Below, in pieces: positions 31,634 through 40,672 of a stretch of 64,000 nucleotides of DNA. The stretch is taken from contig JAFIFZ010000015.1 in NCBI GenBank assembly GCA_020831775.1, forward strand, positions 1 through 64,000. Reading direction: 5' to 3'. Numbering within the stretch: position 1 is the first letter of the stretch; each line of letters begins with the position of its first letter. The notes under the pieces were generated by a model. It did no database searches and was not told where the DNA came from. It saw nothing but the letters and a program-made list of their open reading frames with translations. Position numbers and translations under genes: made by a program. The DNA is from Phycisphaerales bacterium (GTDB taxonomy: Bacteria; Planctomycetota; Phycisphaerae; Phycisphaerales; UBA1924).

Positions 31634-33397
31634 ATGCTGAAGACCTTCCCGATCGCGTTGCTCGCCGCCTTGTTGCTCGTCGTTCCGCTCTCGCAATCGG
31701 TCGCGGCGGAGGCGCCGGACTTTGACATCCTGATCAAGAACGGGCGTGTGCTCGACGGGACGGGCAACCCCGAGTTCCGCGCCGACATCGGCGTGCGGGG
31801 GGACACGATCGTCGCGATCAGTCGTAACCTGCACGGGGCGACGGCCCATCGCGTGATCGACGCGACGGGGCTGTTTGTCACGCCCGCGTTCATCGACATG
31901 CACTCGCACGCGGACCGGTACATGGTGCTGCCCAACACCGAGGTCCGCAAGGCGAAGGCGGCGATCCTCCAAGGCGTCGCGACGGTGGTCGGCGGCCCGG
32001 ACGGGCGGACGCCCCGCTTCCCGCTGGGAGCCGAGATCGGCGCGTACGAGTCGCGCGGGATCGGGCTGAATGTCGTGGCGATGGCCGGGCACGGGAACAT
32101 TCGGTCGGAGGTGATGGGCGACGACTACGAGCGCCACGCCACGCCCGAAGAGCTCGAAGCGATGAAGCGACTGCTGCGCGAGCAGCTTGAGGCCGGCGCG
32201 TGGGGCCTGGGTACAGGGCTGGAGTACCGGCCCGGGCGGTTCAGCCATCCCGACGAGGTGATCGAGCTTTGCCGCGTCGTGGCCGAGTACGGCGGCTTCC
32301 ACTTCTCGCACATGCGCTCGGCGGGACGGCTGCCCAAGTGGCAGCTCCCGAGCATGGTCGAGGGATGGCCGCTGGACGGTCAGGACGCGCTCGTCGAGAT
32401 CATCCGCATCGCCGAGGAGACGGGGATCCCGTCGATCGCTTCGCATGTGAAGGCCAAGGGGCGGATGGCTTGGGGGCGCGCGCTCAACGACATCATCCTC
32501 GTGGAACTCGCCCGCGCGCAGGGGCACCCCGTCTACCTCGACCAATATCCCTACGAGGGGCACTCGGGCGCGCCCGCGGTGGTGGTCCCCTACTGGGCTT
32601 TGGTCGCAGAGAATGTCGACACCTCGGGCGGGCTGGACAGCCCGGTGTTCCGCCAGAGCGGCGTCTTTGACAACTTCCGCGAGCACCTGCGGCGTAATCT
32701 CGACGACCCCGAGACTCGCGAGAAGCTGCGGATCGATACCGAGTACGCAATCGACTACAACGGCGGGCCGGACCGCATCATCATCACCGAGTTCCCCGAC
32801 GAGAGCCTGCGGGGCAAGACGCTGCGGGACGCCGCGGACCGCTGGGAGATCACGCCCGAGGAGGCGGTGTGGGAGCTCTCGCTGCGCGGGTTCGAGGACC
32901 GGCCGCAGGGCGCGATGCTGCGCCCGCTCTCATCGCACCGCAAGGATGTCGACCTGTACATGCAGCAGGAGTACACGATGACCTCGTCGGACGCGAGGCT
33001 TGTGGCTGGCCCGGGGACGCACCCCCGCCACTACGGCGCGTTCGCACGGAAGATCGGGCACTATGTCCGCGATCGCGGGGTGATCAGCCTTGCCTTCGCC
33101 GTCCGTTCTTCCAGCGGCCTGCCGGCGCAGGTGATCGGGCTGCCCGACCGCGGTCTGCTCCGCGAGGGGTACAAGGCGGACATCCTCGTCTTCGACTTCG
33201 ACACCTTCGGCGACCGCTCGACCCCGCTGGAGCCTGAGGCCTACGCCGAGGGCATCGAGTACATGCTCGTCAACGGCGAGCTGACGATCGACGGGGGCGA
33301 GTTCCAGGGCCTGCTCGCGGGCCGCGTGCTGCTGCGGCATGAACTGCAGACGACGCCGCAGCGCGTGCGGACGCAGCGAGGCACGACCGAGGATTGA
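31634..33397 (+). CDS. Exported N-acyl-D-amino-acid deacylase-like amidohydrolase
   Basis: 587 aa with a signal peptide (IALLAALLLVVPLSQSVAAEA). The amidohydrolase-3 / D-aminoacylase layout is clear: LIKNGRVLDGTGNP, metal-binding DMHSHAD with His90 and His92, GVATVVGGPDG, HMRSAG, ASHVKAKG, and a C-terminal sandwich domain ending VNGELTIDGGEF. In classical D-aminoacylases a Cys ligand sits in a GNCG motif; here the equivalent is GPDG, so the metal site differs. It probably removes acyl groups from D-amino acids or cleaves related N-acyl dipeptides, perhaps from peptidoglycan, in the periplasm. The neighbouring S41-like gene suggests a peptide scavenging pair. Confidence 0.8.
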   Translation: MLKTFPIALLAALLLVVPLSQSVAAEAPDFDILIKNGRVLDGTGNPEFRADIGVRGDTIVAISRNLHGATAHRVIDATGLFVTPAFIDMHSHADRYMVLPNTEVRKAKAAILQGVATVVGGPDGRTPRFPLGAEIGAYESRGIGLNVVAMAGHGNIRSEVMGDDYERHATPEELEAMKRLLREQLEAGAWGLGTGLEYRPGRFSHPDEVIELCRVVAEYGGFHFSHMRSAGRLPKWQLPSMVEGWPLDGQDALVEIIRIAEETGIPSIASHVKAKGRMAWGRALNDIILVELARAQGHPVYLDQYPYEGHSGAPAVVVPYWALVAENVDTSGGLDSPVFRQSGVFDNFREHLRRNLDDPETREKLRIDTEYAIDYNGGPDRIIITEFPDESLRGKTLRDAADRWEITPEEAVWELSLRGFEDRPQGAMLRPLSSHRKDVDLYMQQEYTMTSSDARLVAGPGTHPRHYGAFARKIGHYVRDRGVISLAFAVRSSSGLPAQVIGLPDRGLLREGYKADILVFDFDTFGDRSTPLEPEAYAEGIEYMLVNGELTIDGGEFQGLLAGRVLLRHELQTTPQRVRTQRGTTED

Positions 33398-33422
33398 GCC
33401 AGGCTTGATCCAGCGTTGATCG

Positions 33423-34109
33423 CTAACCGGCGCCGGGCTGGACCGTGTCCGGGTCGGACGCGGCATCCGGCGTCCAGCCGACGATGTTGCCGATGAGGGT
33501 CTCGTTGCCGATCTTGGCGTCCCAGATCATTTCCAGTCGGCCGAGGATCTCGGTCGGGTCGGCGGCGAGGGATCCGAGGAAGGCAGGCAGGCTCGGCGCG
33601 AGCAGTTCGTCGCAGTCCATGACCGGGTCGAGCATGACGGTGAAGATGCGGCCGGCGAGGGGCTCGCCGTTGTACTCGCCGTCGAAGAAGTAGATCAGGG
33701 TGGTGCCCTCGGCCTCGATCGTGCCGATCGCGGCCCACTCGCCGGCGTCGTAGAAGCCGGGGTAGCACTCCTTGAGTACTTCAATATCCAAGTTAACTTC
33801 GGCGAGCTTGTCCCACTTGGCGATCGGAAGCAACTCGACGACGGGGCAGAACAAATGTGCACTGCCTTGTTCGGAAAGAATGAAGAGCTTCACGCCGTCG
33901 TGGGCCTCGTAGAGCCTGACCAGCTCTTCGTGCTCGGGCATGCCCTTGGCCAGCGCCTTGAGCTTGCCGAGGTCCTTCTCGCTCGCCGGCTTGCCGAGCT
34001 TGTGGGGCGAGGGCAGCACGACACGCTTCGGTTTGTCATTGACATACATCTCGAACGCGAGCCCCGGGGCTGGGACGGCGAGCAGTCTTTGGAACGATGG
34101 GATGGGCAT
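33423..34109 (-). CDS. SUKH/SMI1-KNR4-like protein (tandem paralogue A)
   Basis: 228-aa cytoplasmic protein, no signal. It shares the start MPIPS-x-Q-x-LLA-x-PAPGL, the middle (LVRLYEAHDGVKLF, VELLPIAKW) and the strand LIYFFDGEYNGEPLAG with the neighbouring gene at 34202-34885, so the two are tandem duplicates. The pattern of a small acidic alpha/beta protein with a YEAHDG motif is like SMI1/KNR4 (SUKH) proteins, many of which are immunity proteins against polymorphic toxins. No toxin gene adjoins. GTGGAG sits 8 nt before the ATG. It converges with the D-aminoacylase-like gene. Confidence 0.65.
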   Translation of the reverse strand: MPIPSFQRLLAVPAPGLAFEMYVNDKPKRVVLPSPHKLGKPASEKDLGKLKALAKGMPEHEELVRLYEAHDGVKLFILSEQGSAHLFCPVVELLPIAKWDKLAEVNLDIEVLKECYPGFYDAGEWAAIGTIEAEGTTLIYFFDGEYNGEPLAGRIFTVMLDPVMDCDELLAPSLPAFLGSLAADPTEILGRLEMIWDAKIGNETLIGNIVGWTPDAASDPDTVQPGAG

Positions 34110-34201
34110 CGGCCAGACTCCACTTGAATTGACCCATGAACACGATCTTGCAGATCGGCGCGCGAGGATGACCCCGGGCGCGGAAAAGCAAATCTCTCGG
34201 C

Positions 34202-34885
34202 TTACCCGGTCCAATCCGAGAAGCCCGGATGCGTCGTGATGTCTTCGGCGTGACTGATGACATCGCCGATTAAGTCGTCGCCCTTGTCGTTGAGCTGCCA
34301 GACGAGACTGATCTTTCCGATCAAATCCGCGGGGTCTTCCGCCACGGCATCGAGCAGGGCTTCGAAGCTCTCCGCCAACTCTTCATCGGCACCGAGAATC
34401 GGGTCGAGTGAGAGGGTGAAGACTTCTCCGGCAACAGACTCTCCGTCCCTTTCCCCGTTGAAAAAGTAGACCAGAACCGTCTTGCCGCTGGCGAACAGCC
34501 CGATGATCCGCCACGATCCGGAGGCATACATCGGGAAGGCCGAGAGCGACTCCATCTCTTCCTCGCTCTTGTACTCCATCGAGCTGACGGCCCACATCGA
34601 GATCGGCAGCAGATGCACCGCAGCGAACGGCAAACCGTTCGTGCCGTCCCACATCAGGTAGAGCTGGAGCCCGTTGTGACGCTCGTAGACCTTTTCAAGC
34701 GTCGCGTGCGCTGGATCACCACCGGTCAGCTGCCGGAGCGTCCGGAGCTCGGCTGGCGAGGCCGGGCCACCGAGCAAGTGCGGCGTCTGGCGAGCGATCT
34801 GCGCGTCACCGTCGATATCGTCAACTTCAAACACGAGCCCCGGCGCCGGGGCGGCGAGCAGTTTTTGGATCGATGGGATGGGCAA
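34202..34885 (-). CDS. SUKH/SMI1-KNR4-like protein (tandem paralogue B)
   Basis: 227 aa, paralogue of the gene at 33423-34109 with the same N-terminus (MPIPSIQKLLAAPAPGL), a YERHNGLQLY motif, VHLLPISMW and LVYFFNGERDGESVAG. The start is TTG 34885: it aligns exactly with the paralogue's ATG and is preceded by GAGGAG with 8 nt spacing. 92 bp separate the two genes. Function as for its twin: possibly a SUKH-type immunity or binding protein; the match is by pattern only. Confidence 0.65.
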   Translation of the reverse strand: MPIPSIQKLLAAPAPGLVFEVDDIDGDAQIARQTPHLLGGPASPAELRTLRQLTGGDPAHATLEKVYERHNGLQLYLMWDGTNGLPFAAVHLLPISMWAVSSMEYKSEEEMESLSAFPMYASGSWRIIGLFASGKTVLVYFFNGERDGESVAGEVFTLSLDPILGADEELAESFEALLDAVAEDPADLIGKISLVWQLNDKGDDLIGDVISHAEDITTHPGFSDWTG

Positions 34886-34914
34886 TGATACATCTCCTCA
34901 CTGCATGACCTTGA

Positions 34915-35310
34915 TTATCCAAACAACCCGATCCGCAGAATAAACGCCGCGATCAATGGGCGCACCACCAGAAAGTGGAGACCGACTGTGATGCCGCTCG
35001 CGAGTGCAGCGTCGTAGCCGTAGTTTCCGCGGGTCCTACAGACCGACACCACAGCGATCGCGCCAGTCACAACGCCGACGGGCCAGAGCACCAGGGCCAG
35101 CCACGCCCAAGATTTCAGCCGGTCGGCCAGTTCGCGCTCGGCTCGCTCGTCGGGGTCCGCCGGCGTGCGTTCGGCGATGAAGAGGATGGTCGCCCCCGGG
35201 TGGTTGCGTTCGATGATCGCCCTCGCCGCGGCCTCGTTTTCGGCCTGGACTCGTTCGTAGCGTTCCTCGCCGGTGAACTTGGCTTCGAACTTGACCGTGT
35301 ACCAGCGCAT
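34915..35310 (-). CDS. Small membrane protein, unknown function
   Basis: 131 aa. The first 65 residues are soluble and charged (RWYTVKFEAKFTGEERYERVQAENEAAARAII), predicted to be a small alpha/beta domain. Two hydrophobic segments follow (SWAWLALVLWPVGVVTGAIAVVSV and ASGITVGLHFLVVRPLIAAFIL). No family was recognised. It lies 29 bp upstream of the SUKH-like pair on the same strand and could be in one operon with it. Confidence 0.6.
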   Translation of the reverse strand: MRWYTVKFEAKFTGEERYERVQAENEAAARAIIERNHPGATILFIAERTPADPDERAERELADRLKSWAWLALVLWPVGVVTGAIAVVSVCRTRGNYGYDAALASGITVGLHFLVVRPLIAAFILRIGLFG

Positions 35311-35442
35311 CGGCCTTCCCCCGTATCCACCCCGGGCCGGGCCGGGCGTTTCTCCCAGTGCGGACCCCTAGTGTCGGGGGTCCTCGCAATGAATCCGGGG
35401 CCGGCGGCATCGCACGCACCCCGGGCCGCGAAAGCATACCAG

Positions 35443-37218
35443 ATGGCCGATCAGACGCAACCAGACCCCGGACGGACGCACGGCCGAAAGCTCGGCGGCA
35501 TCGTCCACACCTACCTCGGCTACGACCCCGTCAAGTTCCCTTCCCCCACCACGCCCCCGCCGGATGTGGCCGGGGCGGCGATGGAGCACATGCTCCGCTA
35601 CGGCTCCACCCGCGACCTGACGCCCGAGGAGCTCGCCGAGGCGGTCGAGATCGATCCCTCCCAGATCGCCGGCCTTGGCCCGAGCCTCGACGCGCTGATC
35701 GAGATGCTGCTGGAGCGCAAGCGGAAGATCCTGGAGACCTACGAGACCACGGCCGCACGCCGGGCCGCCCTCGACGCCTTCCGCAAGCAAGGCGAGGCGA
35801 TCGATCCGCCCAAGGAACTGCGGAGCGAGTTCCGCCAGGCCCTCTCCAGCGGCGTGATCCGCCACCTGACCGCCCTGTGGTACAGCGCCGAGCGGGCTTA
35901 CCCCAAGTTCGCCTCGCAACTGCTGCGCCTGCGCGAGACGCTCGGCGAGCGGTACGAGGTCGAGCAGCTCGCGGCCAAGTACGACTTTGTCGGGCGCGAG
36001 GAGATGACTGTCGAGAAGGCGCTGGAGGTCAAGGAAGAGCTCGAAGAGATCGACCGCCTGCTCGAACAGCTCCGCGAGGCGCGCAAGAACGCGAAGGTCG
36101 GTCTGGTGGACATGGAGGCGTTGCGCCGGTTCGCCGACGAAGCGAACGTGGGCGAGCTTGAGGGCATGCGTCGGCGGGTCGAAGAGTACCTGCGCCAGCA
36201 GGCGGAGCTGCAGGGCGTCGAGCAGGCTGCCGAGGGTTTCCGGCTCGGGCCGCGGGCGTACGCGCTGTTTCAGGGCCGGATCCTCGAGGAGATCTTCGGG
36301 AACATGCAGGCCGCGAGGTCCGGGCGTCACACCGGACCGATCGAGGGCGAGGGCGCCGTCGAGTTGCCCTCGACGCGGGGCTACGAGTTCGGCGACTCGG
36401 TGACGCACATGGACGCGCCGCAGTCGTTCATCAACGCCCTGCTGCGCGAGGCTGGCGAGCGCGAGCGGACGGGGGAAGCCGGGGCGGACTCAGCGAGACA
36501 GGCCGGACGCGTCAACCTCCGACCCGAAGACATCGAGATCCACCGCACACGCAACAACCCCAAGTGCGCCACCTGCGTGCTGATGGACATGTCCGGCTCG
36601 ATGCGTTACGGCGGGCTGTATGTCCAGGCCAAAAAGATGGCCCTCGCCCTCGACGGGCTGATCAAGAGCGAGTACCCGGGCGACTTCCTGCGATTCATCG
36701 AGGTGTACTCGATCGCCAAGGTGCGGTCTGCGGGCGAGGTGGCGACGCTGCTCCCCAAGCCGGTGACAATCCACGATCCGGTCGTACGGCTGCGTGCGGA
36801 CCTGTCGGACCCAACGATCACCGAGGCAATGCTGCCCCCCCACTTCACCAACATCCAGCACGGGATGCAGCTCGCCCGCCAACTTCTGGCGGCCCAGGAC
36901 ACGCCGAACCGGCAGATCGTGCTCATCACCGACGGACTGCCGACGGCGCACTTCGAGGCGGAGCAGCTCTTCCTGCTCTACCCGCCCGACCCGCGGACAG
37001 AAGACGCGACGATGCGTGAGGCGTTCGCGTGCGTGCGCGAGAACATCACGATCAACATCTTCCTGCTGCCGAGCTGGTCGCAGAGCGAGGACGACATCCA
37101 GTTCGCCCACCGCCTGGCCGAGCCGACGAAGGGGCGCGTCTTCTTCACCGCTGGCGGGGACCTGGACCGCTATGTCCTCTGGGACTATGTGAACCAGCGG
37201 AAGGCGATCATCGGCTAG
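35443..37218 (+). CDS. VWA-domain protein
   Basis: 591 aa, cytoplasmic. The N-terminal half is helical and charged, with a coiled-coil-like stretch (VEKALEVKEELEEIDRLLEQ). The C-terminal von Willebrand A domain has a complete MIDAS: DMSGS at 382-386, the Thr site in FTNIQHGMQLA and the Asp in LITDGLPT. VWA proteins of this type bind a metal and a protein partner, often a MoxR-type AAA ATPase; none is encoded next to it. ATG 35443 is preferred; ATG 35389 is also in frame. It converges with the next gene with 6 bp between stops. Confidence 0.8.
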   Translation: MADQTQPDPGRTHGRKLGGIVHTYLGYDPVKFPSPTTPPPDVAGAAMEHMLRYGSTRDLTPEELAEAVEIDPSQIAGLGPSLDALIEMLLERKRKILETYETTAARRAALDAFRKQGEAIDPPKELRSEFRQALSSGVIRHLTALWYSAERAYPKFASQLLRLRETLGERYEVEQLAAKYDFVGREEMTVEKALEVKEELEEIDRLLEQLREARKNAKVGLVDMEALRRFADEANVGELEGMRRRVEEYLRQQAELQGVEQAAEGFRLGPRAYALFQGRILEEIFGNMQAARSGRHTGPIEGEGAVELPSTRGYEFGDSVTHMDAPQSFINALLREAGERERTGEAGADSARQAGRVNLRPEDIEIHRTRNNPKCATCVLMDMSGSMRYGGLYVQAKKMALALDGLIKSEYPGDFLRFIEVYSIAKVRSAGEVATLLPKPVTIHDPVVRLRADLSDPTITEAMLPPHFTNIQHGMQLARQLLAAQDTPNRQIVLITDGLPTAHFEAEQLFLLYPPDPRTEDATMREAFACVRENITINIFLLPSWSQSEDDIQFAHRLAEPTKGRVFFTAGGDLDRYVLWDYVNQRKAIIG

Positions 37219-37224
37219 CTTCGC

Positions 37225-38193
37225 TCAGCGCATCCTTCGCAGCGAGGCGCTCTGGCGGATGTTCACCCGCTGCTCGCCCGGGTCTTCCAGAGCGCGGGAC
37301 GGGTCGAGCAGGACGCCGTCGACCGTGAACGACCAGTCGATGTTCGACTTCTGCTCGACGATCTGGCCCGCTTCGAGGTCGAAGACCGTTTCGCCCGAGT
37401 GCGTGGCATCGTTGATGCGGATGCCCATCGCGCCGTCCAGTCCGCCCGCCAGCCGGATAGACATCCTGCCCTCGGAGTTGATTCGGGCTCGCCCGCCGGC
37501 AGGGCGTCCTCGGAGCGTGTGGCGCGTCTCCTCGACGATTCTGCCGATGGGGCCGATCGAGTGCTCGACCCGTGCGTCCCAGGACGAGCCGGGCGTGACG
37601 GATTGCCTTGGGATCACGCGGAAGGACTGCTCGATCTGCGAGCGGTAATCCCCGCCGCCTGCGCCGGCGGAGAGGCCGGGCATGCCCGAAATGTCCAGCT
37701 CTGCGAACATCGCGTTGAAGAGGTCGTCGCCGCCCCGGGCGTCGGTGATGGTCCCGTCGTGCGTGATCGCAAACGAGACCTTCTGGCCGACCATGCGTGC
37801 GAAGGGGCGGACGAGCCTGTGCGACTCGGCCTCGCGGTGCGGGCTTCGTGTTCGCTGATCGGAGTCGTACTGGACGCGGCCCTCTTCCGGGTCGTCCGCG
37901 TCGATGACCACGCGGGTGATGGTGCGCTCGACGAATGATTCTTCCTCGTCGGAGCGGACGACCTTCTCGGTGAACTCGATGCGTCGGTTCCACCTGCGGG
38001 TCTTGGCGTCGCGTGTACCGGCGCCCATCTCCTGAGTCATCTCCTCAACCATCTCGAAGCGGGTCTCGCGCCCTTCGGGCCAGCGCCAGCGCATGTCGAC
38101 GCCGCCGCGTTGGGCGAGGGCGTCGCCGGCGAGCAACGAGGTCAAAAAGATCGAGAGGACGAGAAACACTGCAGTCGGTGGGACGGTCCGCAT
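37225..38193 (-). CDS. Secreted protein, DUF6263-like, unknown function
   Basis: 322 aa with a signal peptide (AVFLVLSIFLTSLLAGDALAQ). The mature part starts with WRWPEGRETRFEMVEEMTQEM, which is the usual beginning of a family of exported proteins with repeated beta strands seen in planctomycetes; no catalytic residues are evident. ATG 38193 has AAGGAG with 8 nt spacing. The long in-frame extension upstream has no coding character. Confidence 0.6.
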   Translation of the reverse strand: MRTVPPTAVFLVLSIFLTSLLAGDALAQRGGVDMRWRWPEGRETRFEMVEEMTQEMGAGTRDAKTRRWNRRIEFTEKVVRSDEEESFVERTITRVVIDADDPEEGRVQYDSDQRTRSPHREAESHRLVRPFARMVGQKVSFAITHDGTITDARGGDDLFNAMFAELDISGMPGLSAGAGGGDYRSQIEQSFRVIPRQSVTPGSSWDARVEHSIGPIGRIVEETRHTLRGRPAGGRARINSEGRMSIRLAGGLDGAMGIRINDATHSGETVFDLEAGQIVEQKSNIDWSFTVDGVLLDPSRALEDPGEQRVNIRQSASLRRMR

Positions 38194-38603
38194 CGTGGTC
38201 TCCTTGAGCGGGGGTTGAGGGTTTGGACGCCTCCGCCCCAAGCGGGGTTCCCGAAAATATCGGATCTTTGCCCGGATCTGATGCCGAATAGCCGTGGTTG
38301 TCCATGGGTTCCGGGCCCCCCAGGCGAGGCCCCCACTCCCGGACGACTCGCCAAAACCGGGTGGCCTGAAGGGTGGGGCAGAGCGGCAAAACCGCCCGAA
38401 CAGGCGCCCCGCCGCTGTGGAGCGACACGCCGGGGCAAGGGGGCCGGTGTCCCATTGCTTCCGCTGAACTCCCTTGATGCTGAAGGGCCCGCCGCCTCTT
38501 TCCGATTGGCCGGTTCCGGGCGGGGTGGTCGCGGTGGCCCCCCTCAGCCCGGGATAACGCGGGGTCGGGCTGCGCACCGACCGGATCAGAAAGGAACGGG
38601 GCT
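38194..38603. other. 410-bp intergenic region before the chemoreceptors
   Basis: No gene is supported. The first 100 bases are comparatively AT-rich (GAAAATATCGGATCTTTG near 38252) and could hold promoters for both flanking genes, which point away from each other. The rest is GC-rich with no clear hairpin terminator or RNA gene. AAGGA just before 38604 is the ribosome binding site of the first chemoreceptor. Confidence 0.5.
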
Positions 38604-40352
38604 ATGACACGCCTGTTCGGTTCGCTCGGTCTCTCGACCAAGATCATTGCCGTGGTCACCACGGTGCTGGTAGTTGTAGTGGGTGTGAATTACGCGGTGT
38701 TCATCGATGGATACGACGACCTCGGGGAGCAGCTCTTGCTCGAGAAGGCGACGGCGTTCACCGCGATTATCGACGAGGTGCAAGCCAACGGGGTGGCACA
38801 GTTGGACGAAGGAATCATCGACCGCGAAGCTCTGCTGGAGAGAGCGAAGGAGAGAGAGCGTGCCGGAGTGGCTCTGCGAAACACCGAATACTTCAACTCG
38901 ATTCCACTCGTATCCGCTTGGCGAACAGGCGAACGATCCGCGCGTGCGCAAAACTTCGATTTTCGGGTTGTGTCGTTCAACGCAAGGTTCGATGACCATC
39001 GCCCGCAGCGCGGCACGATGAGCGCTGACCTGCTGAGCGAATTGGAGCGACAGGTCGCCGCCGGAGGCCAGAACATGGTCAGCCGGTACGACGCATCGAG
39101 CAACAGCATGTATGTGCTCCGGTCGCTGCATGTGCACCCGTCGGCGATCGCGTACGGCCACCCGCTGCTGACCGACGCCGAGGTCCAGGCCGGCAACAAC
39201 TCCGGCCGGGCGGTCGACGGCGCCTACGAACTGGTGATCCCGCTGGACGATCTGGACGCGACGGTCGCTGGCTTTACCAGCCGCGCCGCGATGATGACGG
39301 TGCCGCTGGTGGTCGTCGCGCTCGCGGGCTTCGTCTGGATCCTCCGCGTGCTGCTGACGCGCCCGATCAACTCGATGGTCACGATGGTCCGCGACATCGC
39401 CGAGGGTGAGGGCGATCTGACCAAGCGTCTGAACCTCGAGCGCAAGGACGAGATCGGCCAGCTTGCCGGCTGGTTCGACACCTTCATGCAGCGCCTGCAG
39501 ACGCTGATCGGCGATGTGGCCGGCGCGACGCGTGAGGTCGCTTCCGCCTCGACGGAGATCGCCGCGTCGAGCGAGGAGCTCGCCACCGGCATCAACGAGC
39601 AGGACGCCCAGATCACCCAGATCTCCGCCGCGATGGAGGAGATGTCCGCCAGCGTCGTCGAGGTCGCCCGCAAGAGCGCCGACGCCGCCAAGAACGCCGA
39701 CGAATCCGGCAAGATCGCCCACGAGGGCGGCGAGGTTGTCGGCCGGACGATCGAGGGGATGCACGGCATCCGCGACGCGGTCTCCGACTCGGCCGACTCT
39801 GTCGCCGAGCTTGGCAAGAAGGGCGAGCAGATCGGGCAGATCGTCGCGGTCATCAACGACATCGCCGATCAGACCAACCTCCTGGCCCTCAACGCCGCGA
39901 TCGAGGCGGCACGCGCCGGCGAGCACGGTCGTGGCTTCGCAGTCGTCGCCGACGAGGTGCGCAAGCTCGCCGAGCGCACCCAGCGAGCGACCGAGGAGAT
40001 CGGGGACTCGATCCAGATCATCCAGGTCGAGACCAAGCAGGCTGTCGAGCGGATGAACATCGGCTCCGAGCAGGTCAAGACCGGCGCCGACCTGGCAACG
40101 CAGGCCGGCGACAGCCTCCAGCGGATCGTCACCAGCGCCTCGGATGTCGCCGCGATGATCCAGACCATCGCCGCCGCGGCCGAGCAGCAGGCCGCCACCA
40201 GCGAAGAGGTCAGCAAGAGCATCGAGTCGATCTCGGCGGTGACGCGCCAGTCGTCCGAAGGCGTCGGCCAGGCCGCGACCGCCGCCGCCCAGCTCAGCTC
40301 CAAGGCGGAGCAGCTCCAGGCGCTGGTCGGACGGTTCAAGATCGCTGACTGA
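38604..40352 (+). CDS. Methyl-accepting chemotaxis protein, heme motif lost
   Basis: 582-aa chemoreceptor. TM1 about residues 12-34, periplasmic sensor about 35-225 of the DUF3365/Tll0287-like type, TM2 ([22 protein letters not shown]), HAMP ([20 protein letters not shown]), then the long cytoplasmic signalling hairpin with the conserved tip [20 protein letters not shown] that binds CheA/CheW. The sensor domain lacks the CxxCH heme motif present in its neighbour: at the same residue numbers (180-185) it reads SAIAYG instead of SCMMCH. It therefore should not bind covalent heme. No CheR-tether pentapeptide at the C-terminus. Tandem paralogue at 40673. Confidence 0.93.
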   Translation: MTRLFGSLGLSTKIIAVVTTVLVVVVGVNYAVFIDGYDDLGEQLLLEKATAFTAIIDEVQANGVAQLDEGIIDREALLERAKERERAGVALRNTEYFNSIPLVSAWRTGERSARAQNFDFRVVSFNARFDDHRPQRGTMSADLLSELERQVAAGGQNMVSRYDASSNSMYVLRSLHVHPSAIAYGHPLLTDAEVQAGNNSGRAVDGAYELVIPLDDLDATVAGFTSRAAMMTVPLVVVALAGFVWILRVLLTRPINSMVTMVRDIAEGEGDLTKRLNLERKDEIGQLAGWFDTFMQRLQTLIGDVAGATREVASASTEIAASSEELATGINEQDAQITQISAAMEEMSASVVEVARKSADAAKNADESGKIAHEGGEVVGRTIEGMHGIRDAVSDSADSVAELGKKGEQIGQIVAVINDIADQTNLLALNAAIEAARAGEHGRGFAVVADEVRKLAERTQRATEEIGDSIQIIQVETKQAVERMNIGSEQVKTGADLATQAGDSLQRIVTSASDVAAMIQTIAAAAEQQAATSEEVSKSIESISAVTRQSSEGVGQAATAAAQLSSKAEQLQALVGRFKIAD

Positions 40353-40388
40353 CGCGGTCTTCGAGCACGAACTCCTCGTCTCTCTCCA

Positions 40389-40418
40389 CGGCGGGCTCCG
40401 AACGGGGCTCGCCGTTTT
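40389..40418 (+). terminator. Rho-independent terminator of the first chemoreceptor gene
   Basis: Ten-pair stem (CGGCGGGCTC 40389-40398 with GGGCTCGCCG 40405-40414, two G-T pairs) and TTTT. It separates the two receptor genes into independent transcripts. Confidence 0.8.
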
Positions 40419-40672
40419 CATTCTCTCTCGCTTTTGGACGCGGGCGAACAGCGATTGCTGGCTCTCAGGGATACAGGACTCCGCAATCCGGTCGGCCACA
40501 CCGGAAGGGGGAGTCGCAGAATGGCGAGCCCCCCGCCTATTGCCAAGAAGAATGCCGCAACGGACAAGTATTTTGATAACACGATGTCATTGTTCGCAAT
40601 CCACTCTCCGATGCGACTGCACCGAGACGGCGTCGGGTCCGTCGCCGCTCGGCAGCACATTGAGGTCTACGC
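40419..40672 (+). other. Intergenic region with probable promoter of the second chemoreceptor
   Basis: No gene. The stretch 40540-40610 is clearly AT-richer than the surroundings (for example AAGTATTTTGATAACAC) and is the likely promoter area, but no confident -35/-10 pair could be fixed. GAGGT 7 nt before 40673 is the ribosome binding site. Confidence 0.4.

Noticed and set aside
30341-32686. 781-codon minus-strand open frame
   Set aside because: Antisense to the S41-like and deacylase genes, both with signal peptides and conserved motifs; composition is shadow-like.
38447-38470. Possible sigma-54 promoter (GGTGTCCCATTGC) before the chemoreceptor
   Set aside because: GG and GC are spaced by 9 rather than 10 bases and the TGGCAC box is poor.
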